Shown in pieces: positions 9,085 to 18,914 of a DNA stretch of 64,000 nucleotides (position 1 is the first letter of the stretch; every line of letters starts with the position of its first letter). The translations under genes were made by a program, and so were the position numbers. The notes beneath the pieces were generated by a model that saw nothing but the letters and a program-made list of their open reading frames with translations, did not search any database and was not told the origin of the DNA. Source of the DNA: Alteromonas marina. Its GTDB lineage: Bacteria; Pseudomonadota; Gammaproteobacteria; Enterobacterales; Alteromonadaceae. Where the stretch lies: positions 45,110 to 109,109 of the forward strand of contig NZ_JWLW01000005.1 in NCBI RefSeq assembly GCF_000808575.1, written 5' to 3'.

Positions 9085-10770
9085 CTAGTCGGCATCAGCG
9101 AAGCTGTCTTGAGTAATTAGCGAGCCAACGTCAGCACCAGAGAGTTGTTTTTTTGGAATAAGAACTGTTGGCGTCGGGTTGTTTACTTGCTCAGGGTGAT
9201 CCAAATTAAAGTGTAACCCTCTGCTTTCTTTTCGCTCCATCGCGCATCGTACTATGAGTTCTGCAACCGTAACCAGGTTTCGAAGCTCTAGCAGGTTATT
9301 ACTCACTCTGAAGTGTGAGTAATATTCAGTAATCTCTTGCTCTAGTAACTTAATTCGACGCATGGCACGTTCAAGTCGCTTATCTGTTCGCACAATGCCC
9401 ACGTAGTCCCACATGAACAGCCTAAGTTCATGCCAGTTATGTTGAATGATGACTTCCTCATCCGAGTTAGAAACCTGGCTCTCATCCCAAGGCGCAATAG
9501 GCTCTTCACAGTCTGCACTGGGAAGATTTTTTATAATATCTTCGGCTGCAGCGCTCGCAAACACCACGCATTCAAGTAAAGAGTTAGACGCCATACGGTT
9601 AGCACCATGTAGACCTGTGTAAGCTACTTCACCGATTGCATACACGTTATTCAGATCGGTTTTGGCATTAAAGTCGGTCATTACGCCGCCGCAGCTGTAG
9701 TGCGCCGCGGGCACGACAGGGATAGGTTCACGGGTTATATCGATACCAAGCGAGCGGCACTTACGATAAATATTAGGGAAGTGCTTAACAATAAAGTCAG
9801 CGGGCTTATGACTGATATCCAAATACATGCAGTCAGCGCCCAATCGCTTCATTTCATAGTCGATTGCGCGGGCAACGACGTCGCGCGGCGCGAGATCGCC
9901 ACGCTCATCGAATTTGTGCATAAAGCGGGTGCCGTCGGCGTGGCAGAGGTTGGCACCTTCGCCGCGCAGCGCTTCTGTAATCAAAAAGTTACGTGCCTGC
10001 GGGTGGAATAAGCAAGTAGGGTGGAACTGATTGAATTCCATGTTTGCTACACGGCAGCCTGCGCGCCATGCCATGGCAATGCCGTCACCGCTCGACACAT
10101 CGGGGTTCGATGTATACTGATAGACCTTACTGCCACCGCCGGTCGCCAATGCAACGAAAGGAGAGCGAATTACTTCAACGTGCTCTTGTTGCCTATTCCA
10201 AACATAGGCACCCACCACGCTGTTCTTTTCTTCTTTTGACGGAATAAGGTCTATAGCGTTATAACGCTCAAACACGTGAATGTTTGGGTGAGTCGATACT
10301 GCGTCATTTAACGTAATTTGAAGCGCTTCGCCTGTGGCGTCGGCGGCGTGAAGAATGCGACGATGACTGTGTCCTCCCTCGCGGGTAAGGTGAAAGCGTT
10401 CCTCACCAGATTCACTTTTCTCTGTATCAAACGGCACACCGTAGCCGATAAGCCACTCAAGTGACGCCTTTGCTCGTTCTGCGGTAAATCTTACAGCAGG
10501 CTCTTCGCATAGCCCTGCGCCTGCGGCAAGCGTATCTTTTACGTGTGCGTCTATAGAGTCTTGTTCATCGAATACTGCGGCAATACCACCTTGTGCATAG
10601 CGGGTAGAGCCCTCATTGCGGTCACTTTTACTAAGTACAATAACCTGACAATGGTCAGCAAGCTTAAGCGCTAAGCTCAATCCTGCTGCGCCACTCCCAA
10701 TAATCAATACGTCACAACGATGTTCTATTGCATTTGATGTGGAAGTTAGTGAAGACGATACAGATTTCAT
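9085..10770 (-). CDS. nadB: L-aspartate oxidase
   Basis: A 561-residue FAD enzyme that oxidises L-aspartate to iminoaspartate, the first step of quinolinate and NAD synthesis. The dinucleotide-binding motif [19 protein letters not shown] is at residues 20-38, the substrate-cap region [13 protein letters not shown] is near 145, and the fumarate-reductase-like region [14 protein letters not shown] is near 360. The length is slightly above E. coli NadB because of a 17-residue N-terminal extension. It diverges from rpoE, the same pairing as in E. coli. With nadE it gives the window two steps of NAD synthesis. Confidence 0.95.
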   Translation of the reverse strand: MKSVSSSLTSTSNAIEHRCDVLIIGSGAAGLSLALKLADHCQVIVLSKSDRNEGSTRYAQGGIAAVFDEQDSIDAHVKDTLAAGAGLCEEPAVRFTAERAKASLEWLIGYGVPFDTEKSESGEERFHLTREGGHSHRRILHAADATGEALQITLNDAVSTHPNIHVFERYNAIDLIPSKEEKNSVVGAYVWNRQQEHVEVIRSPFVALATGGGSKVYQYTSNPDVSSGDGIAMAWRAGCRVANMEFNQFHPTCLFHPQARNFLITEALRGEGANLCHADGTRFMHKFDERGDLAPRDVVARAIDYEMKRLGADCMYLDISHKPADFIVKHFPNIYRKCRSLGIDITREPIPVVPAAHYSCGGVMTDFNAKTDLNNVYAIGEVAYTGLHGANRMASNSLLECVVFASAAAEDIIKNLPSADCEEPIAPWDESQVSNSDEEVIIQHNWHELRLFMWDYVGIVRTDKRLERAMRRIKLLEQEITEYYSHFRVSNNLLELRNLVTVAELIVRCAMERKESRGLHFNLDHPEQVNNPTPTVLIPKKQLSGADVGSLITQDSFADAD

Positions 10771-10888
10771 GTATTTTTATATCAATTCAAACGAGCAAAG
10801 GTTCGGCAAGTCTAAAGGATGAGTAGCAAAACACAATCATTCTTGCCCTCTGACTTAAGCATTTTTTAAAATATTTAATGCTTTTACA

Positions 10889-10916
10889 GAACTTTTGTAA
10901 AAAGAACGCGTCTACA
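10889..10916 (+). promoter_or_regulatory. Sigma-E-like promoter of rpoE
   Basis: GAACTT (10889-10894), 16 bases, then TCTACA (10911-10916). This resembles the GAACTT / TCnnA elements of RpoE-dependent promoters and lies about 50 bases before rpoE, so the operon is probably autoregulated. Confidence 0.6.
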
Positions 10917-10967
10917 CACATGCTTGTTAGAGCTATGGTGTAGTTGAAGTAGGGAGTAATGGCTCGA

Positions 10968-11546
10968 ATGAGCGAGCAGATAACCGACCAACAACTGGTC
11001 GAAAAAGTACAGCGTGGCGATAAAAATGCGTTCAACTTATTGGTAACTCGTTATCAACACAAAGTAATGCACCTTGTTTCTCGCTATGTAAAAAATACCG
11101 GTGACGTTGCTGATGTAACGCAAGAAGCGTTTATTAAAGCATATCGTGCCTTACCTAATTTTCGCGGCGACAGTGCATTTTACACTTGGTTGTATCGGAT
11201 TGCGGTAAACAGCGCCAAAAACTATCTTGTATCTCAGGGGCGTAAACCGCCTGCAAGCGATGTCGATGCTGATGAAGCTGACTTTTACGAAGGTAGCGAT
11301 GCTTTAAAAGAGCAATCAACACCTGAGCGAAGCTTGTTATCTGAGGAAATCGAAGAAACTCTGTTTAAGGTAGTTGAGAAGCTGCCGGACGATTTACGCA
11401 TGGCGATTACGCTGCGCGAAATTGAAGGGTTGAGCTATGAAGAAATCGCGAATGTAATGTCGTGTCCTGTGGGTACGGTGAGATCCCGTATTTTTAGGGC
11501 TCGCGAGGCGATTGATAAAGTTATTCAACCGTTGTTAGAAAATTAA
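10968..11546 (+). CDS. rpoE: RNA polymerase sigma-E factor
   Basis: A 192-residue ECF sigma factor for envelope stress. Region 2 contains YQHKVMHLVSRYV and FIKAYRALPNFRGDSAFYTWLYRIAVNSAKNYL. Region 4 has LREIEGLSYEEIANVMSCPVGTVRSRIFRAREAID. AGGGAG at 10951-10956 lies 2 bases before an upstream ATG (10959) but 11 before the ATG at 10968. The latter also gives MSEQITDQ, aligning with E. coli, so it is the likelier start. It leads the rpoE-rseA-rseB-rseC operon and faces nadB. Confidence 0.95.
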   Translation: MSEQITDQQLVEKVQRGDKNAFNLLVTRYQHKVMHLVSRYVKNTGDVADVTQEAFIKAYRALPNFRGDSAFYTWLYRIAVNSAKNYLVSQGRKPPASDVDADEADFYEGSDALKEQSTPERSLLSEEIEETLFKVVEKLPDDLRMAITLREIEGLSYEEIANVMSCPVGTVRSRIFRAREAIDKVIQPLLEN

Positions 11547-11645
11547 AAAGAAATAAAATCAAAAAAAGATGAACTTTCTTTTTTCCACGATGACTAACAG
11601 CTGTGTTAGGGTAGTTAACGATCACTTTGATCTGGAAATGAATAT

Positions 11646-12227
11646 ATGACGCAACAGCAAGAAAAATTGTCCGCATTCATGGATGGTGAGATAGAAGGCA
11701 ATGACATTATCGATGCAATTAAGCACGATGAAGCGCTTCAAGCCAAATGGCAACGTTACCATGTATATCGCGGTGCAATGCGTAAAGAAGCAAGTGTTGC
11801 CCCACAGTTGGACATCACCGCAAGCGTAGCTGCTGCGCTTGAAAACGAGCCAGCGATAGTTGCACCTAAACGCTCGCGCTGGAAGTCGATGCCATTGATT
11901 GGCAATGTCGTTCCTTTTGCGAAGCAGTCAGGCCAGTTTGCAGTAGCCGCATCGGTGGCAGTGGCAGTTATCTTTGGTGTTCAATACACCAATCAAGAAG
12001 CGCCTACCGAGCCATTTATGACAGCGCCAACGATTGCTCCTCAAGGTGGATTGTCTCCAGTGAGTTTGGAACAAACCAGAACGTTACCGCGTAACGACAT
12101 GAATGAAATGCTTGAGAAAAAGCGCAAAATTAATGCATTGATTGCTGATCATGAGCAGCAAATAAAGCTTAAGCAAGCGCAAGAGGACGAGGGTGAAAGC
12201 GAAACAAGTGGACCAAAGCGCCCATAA
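11646..12227 (+). CDS. rseA: Anti-sigma-E factor RseA
   Basis: A 193-residue single-pass membrane protein. The cytoplasmic N-terminal domain (EKLSAFMDGEIEGND ... YHVYRGAMRKE) binds RpoE. A transmembrane helix lies at about 99-115 (FAVAASVAVAVIFGVQY), and the periplasmic tail binds RseB and is cut by DegS. The helix contains several alanines, as expected for RseP cleavage. The last residues are a Lys/Glu-rich helix. It lies about 100 bases after rpoE with no terminator between them. Confidence 0.92.
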   Translation: MTQQQEKLSAFMDGEIEGNDIIDAIKHDEALQAKWQRYHVYRGAMRKEASVAPQLDITASVAAALENEPAIVAPKRSRWKSMPLIGNVVPFAKQSGQFAVAASVAVAVIFGVQYTNQEAPTEPFMTAPTIAPQGGLSPVSLEQTRTLPRNDMNEMLEKKRKINALIADHEQQIKLKQAQEDEGESETSGPKRP

Positions 12228-12306
12228 GTTATCGCAGCCAGTCAACATTAGTTGGAATGTGCTTTCGCAAGTGAATTGTGACTGACATACATTTCATATT
12301 TTAATC

Positions 12307-12329
12307 ATACCAGCATATACTGCTGGTAT
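12307..12329 (+). terminator. Hairpin between rseA and rseB, possible attenuator
   Basis: Arms ATACCAGCA and TGCTGGTAT (9 bases, perfect) with loop TATAC, followed by TTTGTTTT. It ends 9 bases before the rseB ribosome-binding site and could reduce read-through or mask initiation. It is a weak terminator at best. Confidence 0.45.
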
Positions 12330-12351
12330 GTTTGTTTTAAGGCGGGAAAAA

Positions 12352-13536
12352 ATGCGCTGTAGTTCTATCCTTGCACTTTTTTTCATTTCGGGCACGGCTA
12401 TTCAGCCCACTGTTGCCCAAACTGCTTCGCTGAGCGAAGAAACGAAAGCTCCTATTGCTCCAGTCGAAAACGTGAATGATGGCGACGTTGAATTAGACGC
12501 TAGCTCAGAATCAAACACAAGGGCTGGCCGACTAGATGAAGCTGATCAAGAGGAAGCAGTGCAAGAAGACTTGATTCAAGAGCAACTTGAACAAAATCGA
12601 AGCGAGCAAAATGCATCTGCTTCTCTCGCGCGCGAGCCTCAATCGGCCAACCAGTGGCTAGCTGAACTTCAAAACATTATAACCAATGCCAATTTCCAAG
12701 TGTCTTTTGTGCAAACTATTGCAGGGAAGGAAACCGTTCCTTATTTGTGGCGCCACGGGATAATGGAAGATGGCTCTGAATTAGAGCAGTTAAATCTTCA
12801 AAATGGACCAGGCCGCGAGCTCATTCGTGTGAACGATGTGGTGAGTGTATTTGAGCCAGATGTACAACCCTATAGTTTGCGCTCGAAGCACATTAACGGG
12901 CCTATTCCTAGTGCGCTACTTTATCACCCTGAACAGCTAGCTGAAGCTTATGAGTTTGTAGCGGTGGGCCGAGCTCGGGTAGCAGGGCGTTCAGCGCAGC
13001 AGATACGAATAGTCAGCCGAGATAATACGCGATTTGGCTACCAGCTTTGGCTGGATGAGTCATCTGGCATGTTGCTCAAACTGAACATGCTTGATTTGCA
13101 AGGGGCGCTATTAGAACAAATTCAGGTCACGGCATTTGCGATATCTGCAGAGCCTGCAGAATATTTCTCACGCATAAATTCGGCGTCGTTACCCGCGCCC
13201 ATGGCGCTAAGCAATACGCCAAATCGTGCACACAAATGGGACGTCACCTATTTGCCGGCTGGCATGCGAGAAATAAAACAAGATACAAGACGACTGGCCT
13301 TAACAGGTCAGGTTGTAGAATATAAACTTTTCTCAGATGGATTGGTTGACGTATCTGTGTATGTTCAGCCTGCGGAAGATGCGTTAGGTGAGACGCTGGC
13401 GCTGCGTAATGAAGTAAGTACGTTTTTAACGTTAACAGACGGCAAGGCGCAAGTGACAGTGGTGGGAGAAATACCCTTGCAAACCGCTAACGCTATTGCT
13501 ACGTCTTTACGCCCCGTCAGCAGTGCAAGTGAATAA
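12352..13536 (+). CDS. rseB: Sigma-E regulatory periplasmic protein RseB (MucB)
   Basis: About 394 residues, longer than the roughly 318 of E. coli. A signal peptide (MRCSSILALFFISGTAIQPTVAQ) is followed by an acidic, Gln/Glu-rich stretch of about 80 residues (DEADQEEAVQEDLIQEQLEQ within it), and only then the MucB/RseB domain (NQWLAELQNIITNANFQVSFVQ onward). I chose the ATG at 12352, with AAGG about 9 bases upstream; an ATG at 12328 lies within the preceding hairpin. RseB binds RseA in the periplasm and releases it on sensing lipopolysaccharide or unfolded proteins. Confidence 0.9.
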   Translation: MRCSSILALFFISGTAIQPTVAQTASLSEETKAPIAPVENVNDGDVELDASSESNTRAGRLDEADQEEAVQEDLIQEQLEQNRSEQNASASLAREPQSANQWLAELQNIITNANFQVSFVQTIAGKETVPYLWRHGIMEDGSELEQLNLQNGPGRELIRVNDVVSVFEPDVQPYSLRSKHINGPIPSALLYHPEQLAEAYEFVAVGRARVAGRSAQQIRIVSRDNTRFGYQLWLDESSGMLLKLNMLDLQGALLEQIQVTAFAISAEPAEYFSRINSASLPAPMALSNTPNRAHKWDVTYLPAGMREIKQDTRRLALTGQVVEYKLFSDGLVDVSVYVQPAEDALGETLALRNEVSTFLTLTDGKAQVTVVGEIPLQTANAIATSLRPVSSASE

Positions 13537-13554
13537 CCGCGCGATTGAGTAACA

Positions 13555-14016
13555 ATGATAAGAGAAACCGCCACCGTAGTTGCCGTTAATGGCGATACGG
13601 TCACCGTAGAAGCAGCGATTAAGTCGACCTGTAACGCCTGCCAAGCACAAAGTGATTGTGGTACCGGCGTTATTTCTCGTGCGCTTGCACCGAAAACGCA
13701 GCAGTTGACGCTGCGCACTCCCATGCCTGTGCGGGTTGGCCAAGAAGTGATTGTAGGTATACCGGAAGCAGGTATTTTAAGTGCATCGGCTTGGTTGTAT
13801 TTGCTACCGCTCATTGCGTTTATCGGGGCATATTCGGTGTCTATATCATTACTTAGTAGTAACGGCTTTACTCACGAGTTATGGGCCATGCTGCCAAGTG
13901 GATTAGTAACCTTCTTTACCTATAAGTTAATTGCTTACAAGTTGCGTCGTGTAGAACGTACAAAATATCAACCTGTGCTATTGGGTCAACAAGACAACAG
14001 TGCAGTAGAACATTGA
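13555..14016 (+). CDS. rseC: Sigma-E operon membrane protein RseC
   Basis: A 153-residue inner-membrane protein. The N-terminal cysteine cluster (CNACQAQSDCGTG, residues about 24-36) is typical of RseC/MucC and may hold an iron-sulphur cluster or act in redox, as proposed for the Rnf/SoxR-reducing connection. Two transmembrane helices lie at about 78-97 and 103-125, and the tail is basic. It closes the rpoE operon, 18 bases after rseB. Confidence 0.9.
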   Translation: MIRETATVVAVNGDTVTVEAAIKSTCNACQAQSDCGTGVISRALAPKTQQLTLRTPMPVRVGQEVIVGIPEAGILSASAWLYLLPLIAFIGAYSVSISLLSSNGFTHELWAMLPSGLVTFFTYKLIAYKLRRVERTKYQPVLLGQQDNSAVEH

Positions 14017-14070
14017 TTTTTTGAAGGGCTTTACGCTACTCATTTTTTAATACGGGACTGTTTTATAAAA

Positions 14071-14145
14071 GGCCGGTTTATATGAGGCCAATTTATACGA
14101 GGCCAATTTATACGAGGCCAATTTATACGAGGCCATTTTGCACGA
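14071..14145. repeat. Five tandem 15-base repeats upstream of lepA
   Basis: Five contiguous units. The middle three are identical (GGCCAATTTATACGA at 14086-14130). The first (GGCCGGTTTATATGA) and last (GGCCATTTTGCACGA) have diverged. The array starts 54 bases after rseC, in the 368-base rseC-lepA gap. I see no open frame or terminator in it. The rest of the gap holds no other clear structure. Confidence 0.9.
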
Positions 14146-14384
14146 GATTATAGCGTTAACTCACGCTCATCAATGTAGCTAAGTTTTGAGATAGGACGAG
14201 GAAGTCACGTCAGGTTGCCACTTCCATTCGTTATGTTTCTTGAAAGTAATAAATTTTCCACCACGCCAATTCGCTTTTCGTGCAAGAAATGGGTAAAATC
14301 CGCACGCGCTGCGTATAACCCTTGAAGCAAGGCAAGCAGCATTTTTTTGTTTAATGAATTTTTCTGCAGGTAATTTCCAGCATT

Positions 14385-16181
14385 ATGCAACAATCGCACA
14401 TTCGTAACTTCAGTATTATCGCCCACATTGACCACGGTAAGTCTACGCTGTCAGACCGTCTAATCCAGCATTGTGGAGGGCTAACAGACCGTGAAATGGC
14501 TGAACAGGTTCTCGACTCAATGGACCTAGAAAAAGAGCGCGGTATTACTATCAAAGCGCAAAGCGTAACGCTGAACTACGAAGCGCGCGACGGCGAAACT
14601 TATCAGCTTAACTTCATCGACACTCCTGGACACGTTGACTTTACCTACGAAGTATCTCGTTCTCTTGCTGCCTGTGAAGGTGCGCTTTTGGTTGTTGATG
14701 CAGGTCAGGGCGTAGAAGCACAGACATTGGCAAACTGCTATACCGCCATCGAGATGGATATGGAAGTAGTGCCTGTACTAAATAAAATCGACCTGCCTCA
14801 GGCCGAGCCAGACCGCGTTGCAGAAGAAATTGAAGATATTGTTGGTATCGATGCACTGGACGCTGTGCGCTGCTCAGCAAAAACCGGTATCGGTATTGAA
14901 GATGTACTTGAAGTCATTGTAAATAAAATCCCGCCGCCAGAAGGTGACCGCGAAGCGCCACTTAAAGCGCTGATCATCGATTCTTGGTTCGACAACTACC
15001 AAGGCGTTGTTTCACTGGTTCGTATTGTCGAAGGCGAGTTGACCAAGAAAGACAAAATTCAAATTATGTCAAATGGTCAAACGCATCAGGTTGACAAAAT
15101 TGGTGTATTTACGCCCAAGCCACTCGATACAGGCACATTAAAAGCTGGCGAAGTAGGCTTTATCATCGCAGGAATTAAAGATATCCAAGGCGCGCCTGTG
15201 GGCGACACCATTACCTTGGCACGTGAGCCAGCTGACGCAATGCTTCCGGGCTTTAAAAAGGTTAAACCTCAGGTTTATGCCGGTATTTTTCCAATAAGCT
15301 CTGATGACTACGAAGACTTCCGTGACGCCCTGGCGAAACTAAGCCTGAATGACGCTTCACTGTTTTATGAGCCAGAAAGCTCCGCCGCGCTAGGTTTTGG
15401 ATTTCGTATTGGTTTCCTTGGCATGCTACACATGGAAATCATTCAAGAGCGTTTAGAGCGTGAGTATGACTTGGGTCTTATCACTACTGCGCCAACGGTA
15501 ATTTACGAAGTAGAAACAACCAAGGGCGAAATCCTTACCGTAGATAGCCCGGCTAAGCTACCTCCGGTAAACGATATTGCAGAAATTCGTGAGCCTATGG
15601 TTGAAGCCAACATTCTTGTGCCACAAGAATACCTAGGCAACGTAATTACGCTTTGTGTTGAGAAGCGCGGTATGCAAACCAACATGACATACCACGGTAA
15701 GCAAGTTGCGGTAACTTATGAGCTGCCAATGGCAGAAGTGGTGCTCGATTTCTTCGACCGTTTGAAATCGACCAGCCGTGGTTTTGCATCGCTTGATTAC
15801 AACTTTAAGCGTTTCCAGACATCAGACATGGTGCGTGTTGATATTCTAATTAACGGTGAACGTGTAGACGCGTTAGCGGTAATTACGCACAGAGAAAACT
15901 CTCAAGGCCGTGGTCGTGAGCTGGTCGAAAAGCTTCGCGAGCTTATTCCACGACAAATGTTCGATATCGCTATTCAGGCGGCTATTGGTAACCATATTGT
16001 TGCAAGAAGTACAGTTAAACAGCTACGTAAAAACGTAATCGCGAAGTGTTACGGCGGTGACGTAAGCCGTAAGAAGAAACTACTTCAAAAGCAGAAAGAA
16101 GGTAAAAAGCGAATGAAGCAAGTGGGTAATGTTGAATTGCCACAAGATGCGTTCCTTGCAGTATTAAAGGTGGGCAAATAA
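14385..16181 (+). CDS. lepA: Elongation factor 4 (LepA)
   Basis: A 598-residue translational GTPase of full length. The P-loop is AHIDHGKS near residue 16, with G3 DTPGH and G4 NKID following in the G domain. The LepA-specific C-terminal domain ends [21 protein letters not shown]. It acts on stalled or mis-translocated ribosomes. Its stop codon overlaps the lepB start (TAATG). A 368-base gap with short tandem repeats precedes it. Confidence 0.97.
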   Translation: MQQSHIRNFSIIAHIDHGKSTLSDRLIQHCGGLTDREMAEQVLDSMDLEKERGITIKAQSVTLNYEARDGETYQLNFIDTPGHVDFTYEVSRSLAACEGALLVVDAGQGVEAQTLANCYTAIEMDMEVVPVLNKIDLPQAEPDRVAEEIEDIVGIDALDAVRCSAKTGIGIEDVLEVIVNKIPPPEGDREAPLKALIIDSWFDNYQGVVSLVRIVEGELTKKDKIQIMSNGQTHQVDKIGVFTPKPLDTGTLKAGEVGFIIAGIKDIQGAPVGDTITLAREPADAMLPGFKKVKPQVYAGIFPISSDDYEDFRDALAKLSLNDASLFYEPESSAALGFGFRIGFLGMLHMEIIQERLEREYDLGLITTAPTVIYEVETTKGEILTVDSPAKLPPVNDIAEIREPMVEANILVPQEYLGNVITLCVEKRGMQTNMTYHGKQVAVTYELPMAEVVLDFFDRLKSTSRGFASLDYNFKRFQTSDMVRVDILINGERVDALAVITHRENSQGRGRELVEKLRELIPRQMFDIAIQAAIGNHIVARSTVKQLRKNVIAKCYGGDVSRKKKLLQKQKEGKKRMKQVGNVELPQDAFLAVLKVGK

Positions 16182-17083
16182 TGGCGAATTACTTCTCCTT
16201 GATTTTGGTGGCACTCACCTTAATAACAGGATTAATCTGGCTAGTGGATAGCCTAGTGTTTGCACCAAAGCGAAAAGCACGTTTACAGGCTGCGGCAACC
16301 GCAGAAGGGGCGGGCTACGGAGAAGATCCTCAACTGCCGTACCTTGTTGATACTTCACAACAGATTTTTCCTGTTATTGCTTTCGTATTGGTATTGCGTT
16401 CGTTTTTATATGAGCCATTTCAAATTCCTTCAGGCTCAATGATGCCCACCCTGTTAGTGGGTGATTTCATTTTGGTTGAAAAGTTTGCCTATGGCGTGAA
16501 AGACCCAGTTTTCAGAAGTAAGCTTATTGAAACTGGCGTACCAGAGCGTGGTGATGTGGTGGTTTTCAAGTACCCTGAAGAGCCTTCAATAGACTATATT
16601 AAGCGCGTGATTGGTTTACCGGGCGATACTGTGGTTTATCAAAATAAACAGGTTTATATCAAACCGAAGTGTGAGACTGGCAACAACTGTCCTAAATTGA
16701 AAGCCGTACCGCTGACGTTCCAAGAGCGTGGTGAGTTCGTACAGGACATGGCGCAGCTTATGCGTTACACCGAAGATTTAGGCACAGTAGAGCATGACAT
16801 TTTGCGCCACCCAGTACGCGAGATTTCGCCAGTTAATTTTTATACCCAGCCTGGAACGCGTAGCAATGAGTGGATTGTGCCAGAAGGTCAGTATTTCGTG
16901 CTAGGCGATAACCGAGACAACAGCCGCGACAGCCGTTTCTGGGGTTTTGTGCCAGATGCAAACTTGGTTGGAAAAGCGGTGGCGATTTGGATTTCATTTG
17001 AATTTGAGCGCAGCCCGTCAGACTTCCTTCCAACGTGGGTACCAACAGGTGTTCGATTTGAGCGAGCAGGTGGCATTCATTAA
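16181..17083 (+). CDS. lepB: Signal peptidase I
   Basis: A 300-residue membrane protease that removes signal peptides from secreted proteins. Two N-terminal helices lie at about 4-26 and 60-75. The catalytic Ser is S86 in PSGSMMPTLL and the general base Lys is K141 in DYIKRVIGLPGD. The family box GDNRDNSRDSRFWGFV is near residue 245. It overlaps lepA and rnc by one base each, so the three are translationally coupled. Confidence 0.96.
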   Translation: MANYFSLILVALTLITGLIWLVDSLVFAPKRKARLQAAATAEGAGYGEDPQLPYLVDTSQQIFPVIAFVLVLRSFLYEPFQIPSGSMMPTLLVGDFILVEKFAYGVKDPVFRSKLIETGVPERGDVVVFKYPEEPSIDYIKRVIGLPGDTVVYQNKQVYIKPKCETGNNCPKLKAVPLTFQERGEFVQDMAQLMRYTEDLGTVEHDILRHPVREISPVNFYTQPGTRSNEWIVPEGQYFVLGDNRDNSRDSRFWGFVPDANLVGKAVAIWISFEFERSPSDFLPTWVPTGVRFERAGGIH

Positions 17084-17769
17084 TGCAGGGAATTGATAAA
17101 TATCGTCGTCTGTACAAGGCGATAGGCTACACATTTACCAATGAAGCTTTATTGGAACAAGCGCTTACTCATCGTAGTGCGGCCAAGCAGCACAACGAGC
17201 GACTTGAATTTTTGGGTGACGCTATTTTAGGCATGATTGTTGGGGAAACGCTGTTTAAGCGATTCCCAACTGTGCCAGAAGGCAAGCTTACCCGCATGCG
17301 CTCTACTTTGGTTAAAGGAGACACACTGGCAGAACTTGCAAAGGAAGCCAGTGTGGGTGAACTGCTAAACTTAGGGCCCGGTGAGCTCAAAAGTGGTGGT
17401 CATCGCAGAAGTTCGATTTTAGCCGATGCCGTTGAAGCTATTTTAGGGGCTATTTACCTTGATTCCGGTATGGACGAGGTACGAGGCGTTATAGACCGTT
17501 TATGGGAAACCCGCATAAACAAACTAGACCCTAATGCCCACCCTAAAGACAGCAAAACACGTCTTCAAGAGTTTTTACAAGGTCGTAAACAAGCGCTGCC
17601 AACCTATGAGGTGTTGTCTATTTCAGGGAAAGATCACGCACAAACATTTGAAGTTAGCTGCAAGGTAGAAAGCTTACCAGAAGCCGTAGTGGCGTCTGGC
17701 AATAGCCGCCGAAAAGCAGAACAAGAAGCTGCTCGTTTAACATTGGAGAAGCTTGATGGCAACGCATGA
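17083..17769 (+). CDS. rnc: Ribonuclease III
   Basis: A 228-residue double-strand-specific endoribonuclease for rRNA and mRNA processing. The signature [18 protein letters not shown] near residue 38 carries the metal-binding acidic residues. The C-terminal double-stranded RNA-binding domain spans about 155-225 and ends [17 protein letters not shown]. Its start overlaps lepB by one base and its end overlaps era by 14, as in the enteric rnc-era operon. Confidence 0.97.
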   Translation: MQGIDKYRRLYKAIGYTFTNEALLEQALTHRSAAKQHNERLEFLGDAILGMIVGETLFKRFPTVPEGKLTRMRSTLVKGDTLAELAKEASVGELLNLGPGELKSGGHRRSSILADAVEAILGAIYLDSGMDEVRGVIDRLWETRINKLDPNAHPKDSKTRLQEFLQGRKQALPTYEVLSISGKDHAQTFEVSCKVESLPEAVVASGNSRRKAEQEAARLTLEKLDGNA

Positions 17770-18700
17770 TGAATCGAATTTGCCTGAAATGCCTGATATT
17801 CAAACTCGCTGTGGCCTAGTTGCCATAGTAGGCCGCCCTAATGTGGGTAAATCGACCTTGCTTAACCGCTTGCTAGGGCAAAAGGTAAGTATTACTTCGC
17901 GTAAACCGCAAACTACTCGCCACCGCATTCTTGGTATAGACACCGACGGTGATTATCAAGCGATTTACGTCGATACCCCAGGGCTTCACCAAGACGAAAA
18001 GCGCGCGATCAACCGCTATATGAACCGCGCGGCATCAAGCTCTTTGGCTGAAGTTGGCCTTGTGCTTTTTGTTGTAGAGGGCGACCGATTCAACGCCGAA
18101 GATGAAATGGTATTAAGTAAGGTTAAACAAGCAAACCTTCCTTGCTATCTCATCGTAAACAAGATGGATAAGGTTGAAGATAAAGAAAACTTTATGGTTC
18201 ACCTTAAAAAGCTTGGCGAAAAGCACCCGTTTGAGCACATGATCCCTATCAGTGCTAAACAGGGCCGAATGGTTGACGAAATTAGAGAGTTGGTGGCCAA
18301 GTCGCTACCTAAAAGTGAGTTTTTCTTCCCAGAAGATTACATCACTGACCGCTCAAGCCGTTTTATGGCTGCTGAAATCATTCGCGAAAAGCTTATGCGC
18401 TTCACCGGCGATGAACTGCCTTACTCTACTACTGTGGAAATTGAGCAATTCAAAATGGCAGACAACGGTGTTTATCGTATCAGCGGTCTGATTTTGGTAG
18501 AGCGTGAAACCCAAAAACGCATGATCATCGGTAAAGGCGGAAAGCATTTGAAAACCATTGGTGAGCAAGCGCGTAAAGATATGGAAAACTTGTTCGACAA
18601 CAAAGTATTTCTAGAACTTTGGGTGAAAGTGAAACAAGGCTGGGCAGACGATGAACGTGCTCTGCGCTCTCTAGGTTACGGTGACGACAGTAACTTCTAG
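17756..18700 (+). CDS. era: GTPase Era
   Basis: A 314-residue GTPase for 16S rRNA maturation and 30S assembly. The G1 box [13 protein letters not shown] and NKMD lie in the N-terminal domain. The C-terminal KH domain has [15 protein letters not shown]. The ATG at 17756 (overlapping rnc) is used; an upstream TTG only adds one residue. In many gammaproteobacteria recO and pdxJ follow era; here a hairpin and then pdxH follow. Confidence 0.96.
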   Translation: MATHDESNLPEMPDIQTRCGLVAIVGRPNVGKSTLLNRLLGQKVSITSRKPQTTRHRILGIDTDGDYQAIYVDTPGLHQDEKRAINRYMNRAASSSLAEVGLVLFVVEGDRFNAEDEMVLSKVKQANLPCYLIVNKMDKVEDKENFMVHLKKLGEKHPFEHMIPISAKQGRMVDEIRELVAKSLPKSEFFFPEDYITDRSSRFMAAEIIREKLMRFTGDELPYSTTVEIEQFKMADNGVYRISGLILVERETQKRMIIGKGGKHLKTIGEQARKDMENLFDNKVFLELWVKVKQGWADDERALRSLGYGDDSNF

Positions 18701-18720
18701 TTCACGCCTATATTATCTTT

Positions 18721-18750
18721 ATAACGCTAGTTAGCTTTAACTGGCGTTAT
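18721..18750. terminator. Hairpin downstream of era
   Basis: A 13-base stem (ATAACGCTAGTTA / TAACTGGCGTTAT, one G-T pair) with loop GCTT. There is no T-run, so it may act as an mRNA 3' end stabiliser or a weak terminator. Its arms resemble the hairpin after serB. Confidence 0.55.
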
Positions 18751-18914
18751 ATTAGCAAAGATAGTGAGTTAGCATCCTCACCAAGTGGCGTAGCCGTATG
18801 GCTTGTGGGCAACTACCTCAGTTAGAAGTGCTTATGTGAGCATTGACACGGCTGTTTACTTACTCGGTTTCAACATCACTAGCAGGCACAACAACTTCTT
18901 TTTAGGAGCGGTAT

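Noticed and set aside
13365..13814. Minus-strand open frame of 149 codons across rseB/rseC
   Set aside because: It is fully antisense to two conserved genes and its translation is low-complexity Ser/Thr/Val; a shadow frame.
14071..14145. Possible CRISPR array
   Set aside because: Units are 15 bases and contiguous, with no spacers and no cas genes nearby.
14205..14435. Minus-strand open frame of 76 codons overlapping the lepA start
   Set aside because: It overlaps the first codons of lepA, has no recognisable domain and no ribosome-binding site of note.
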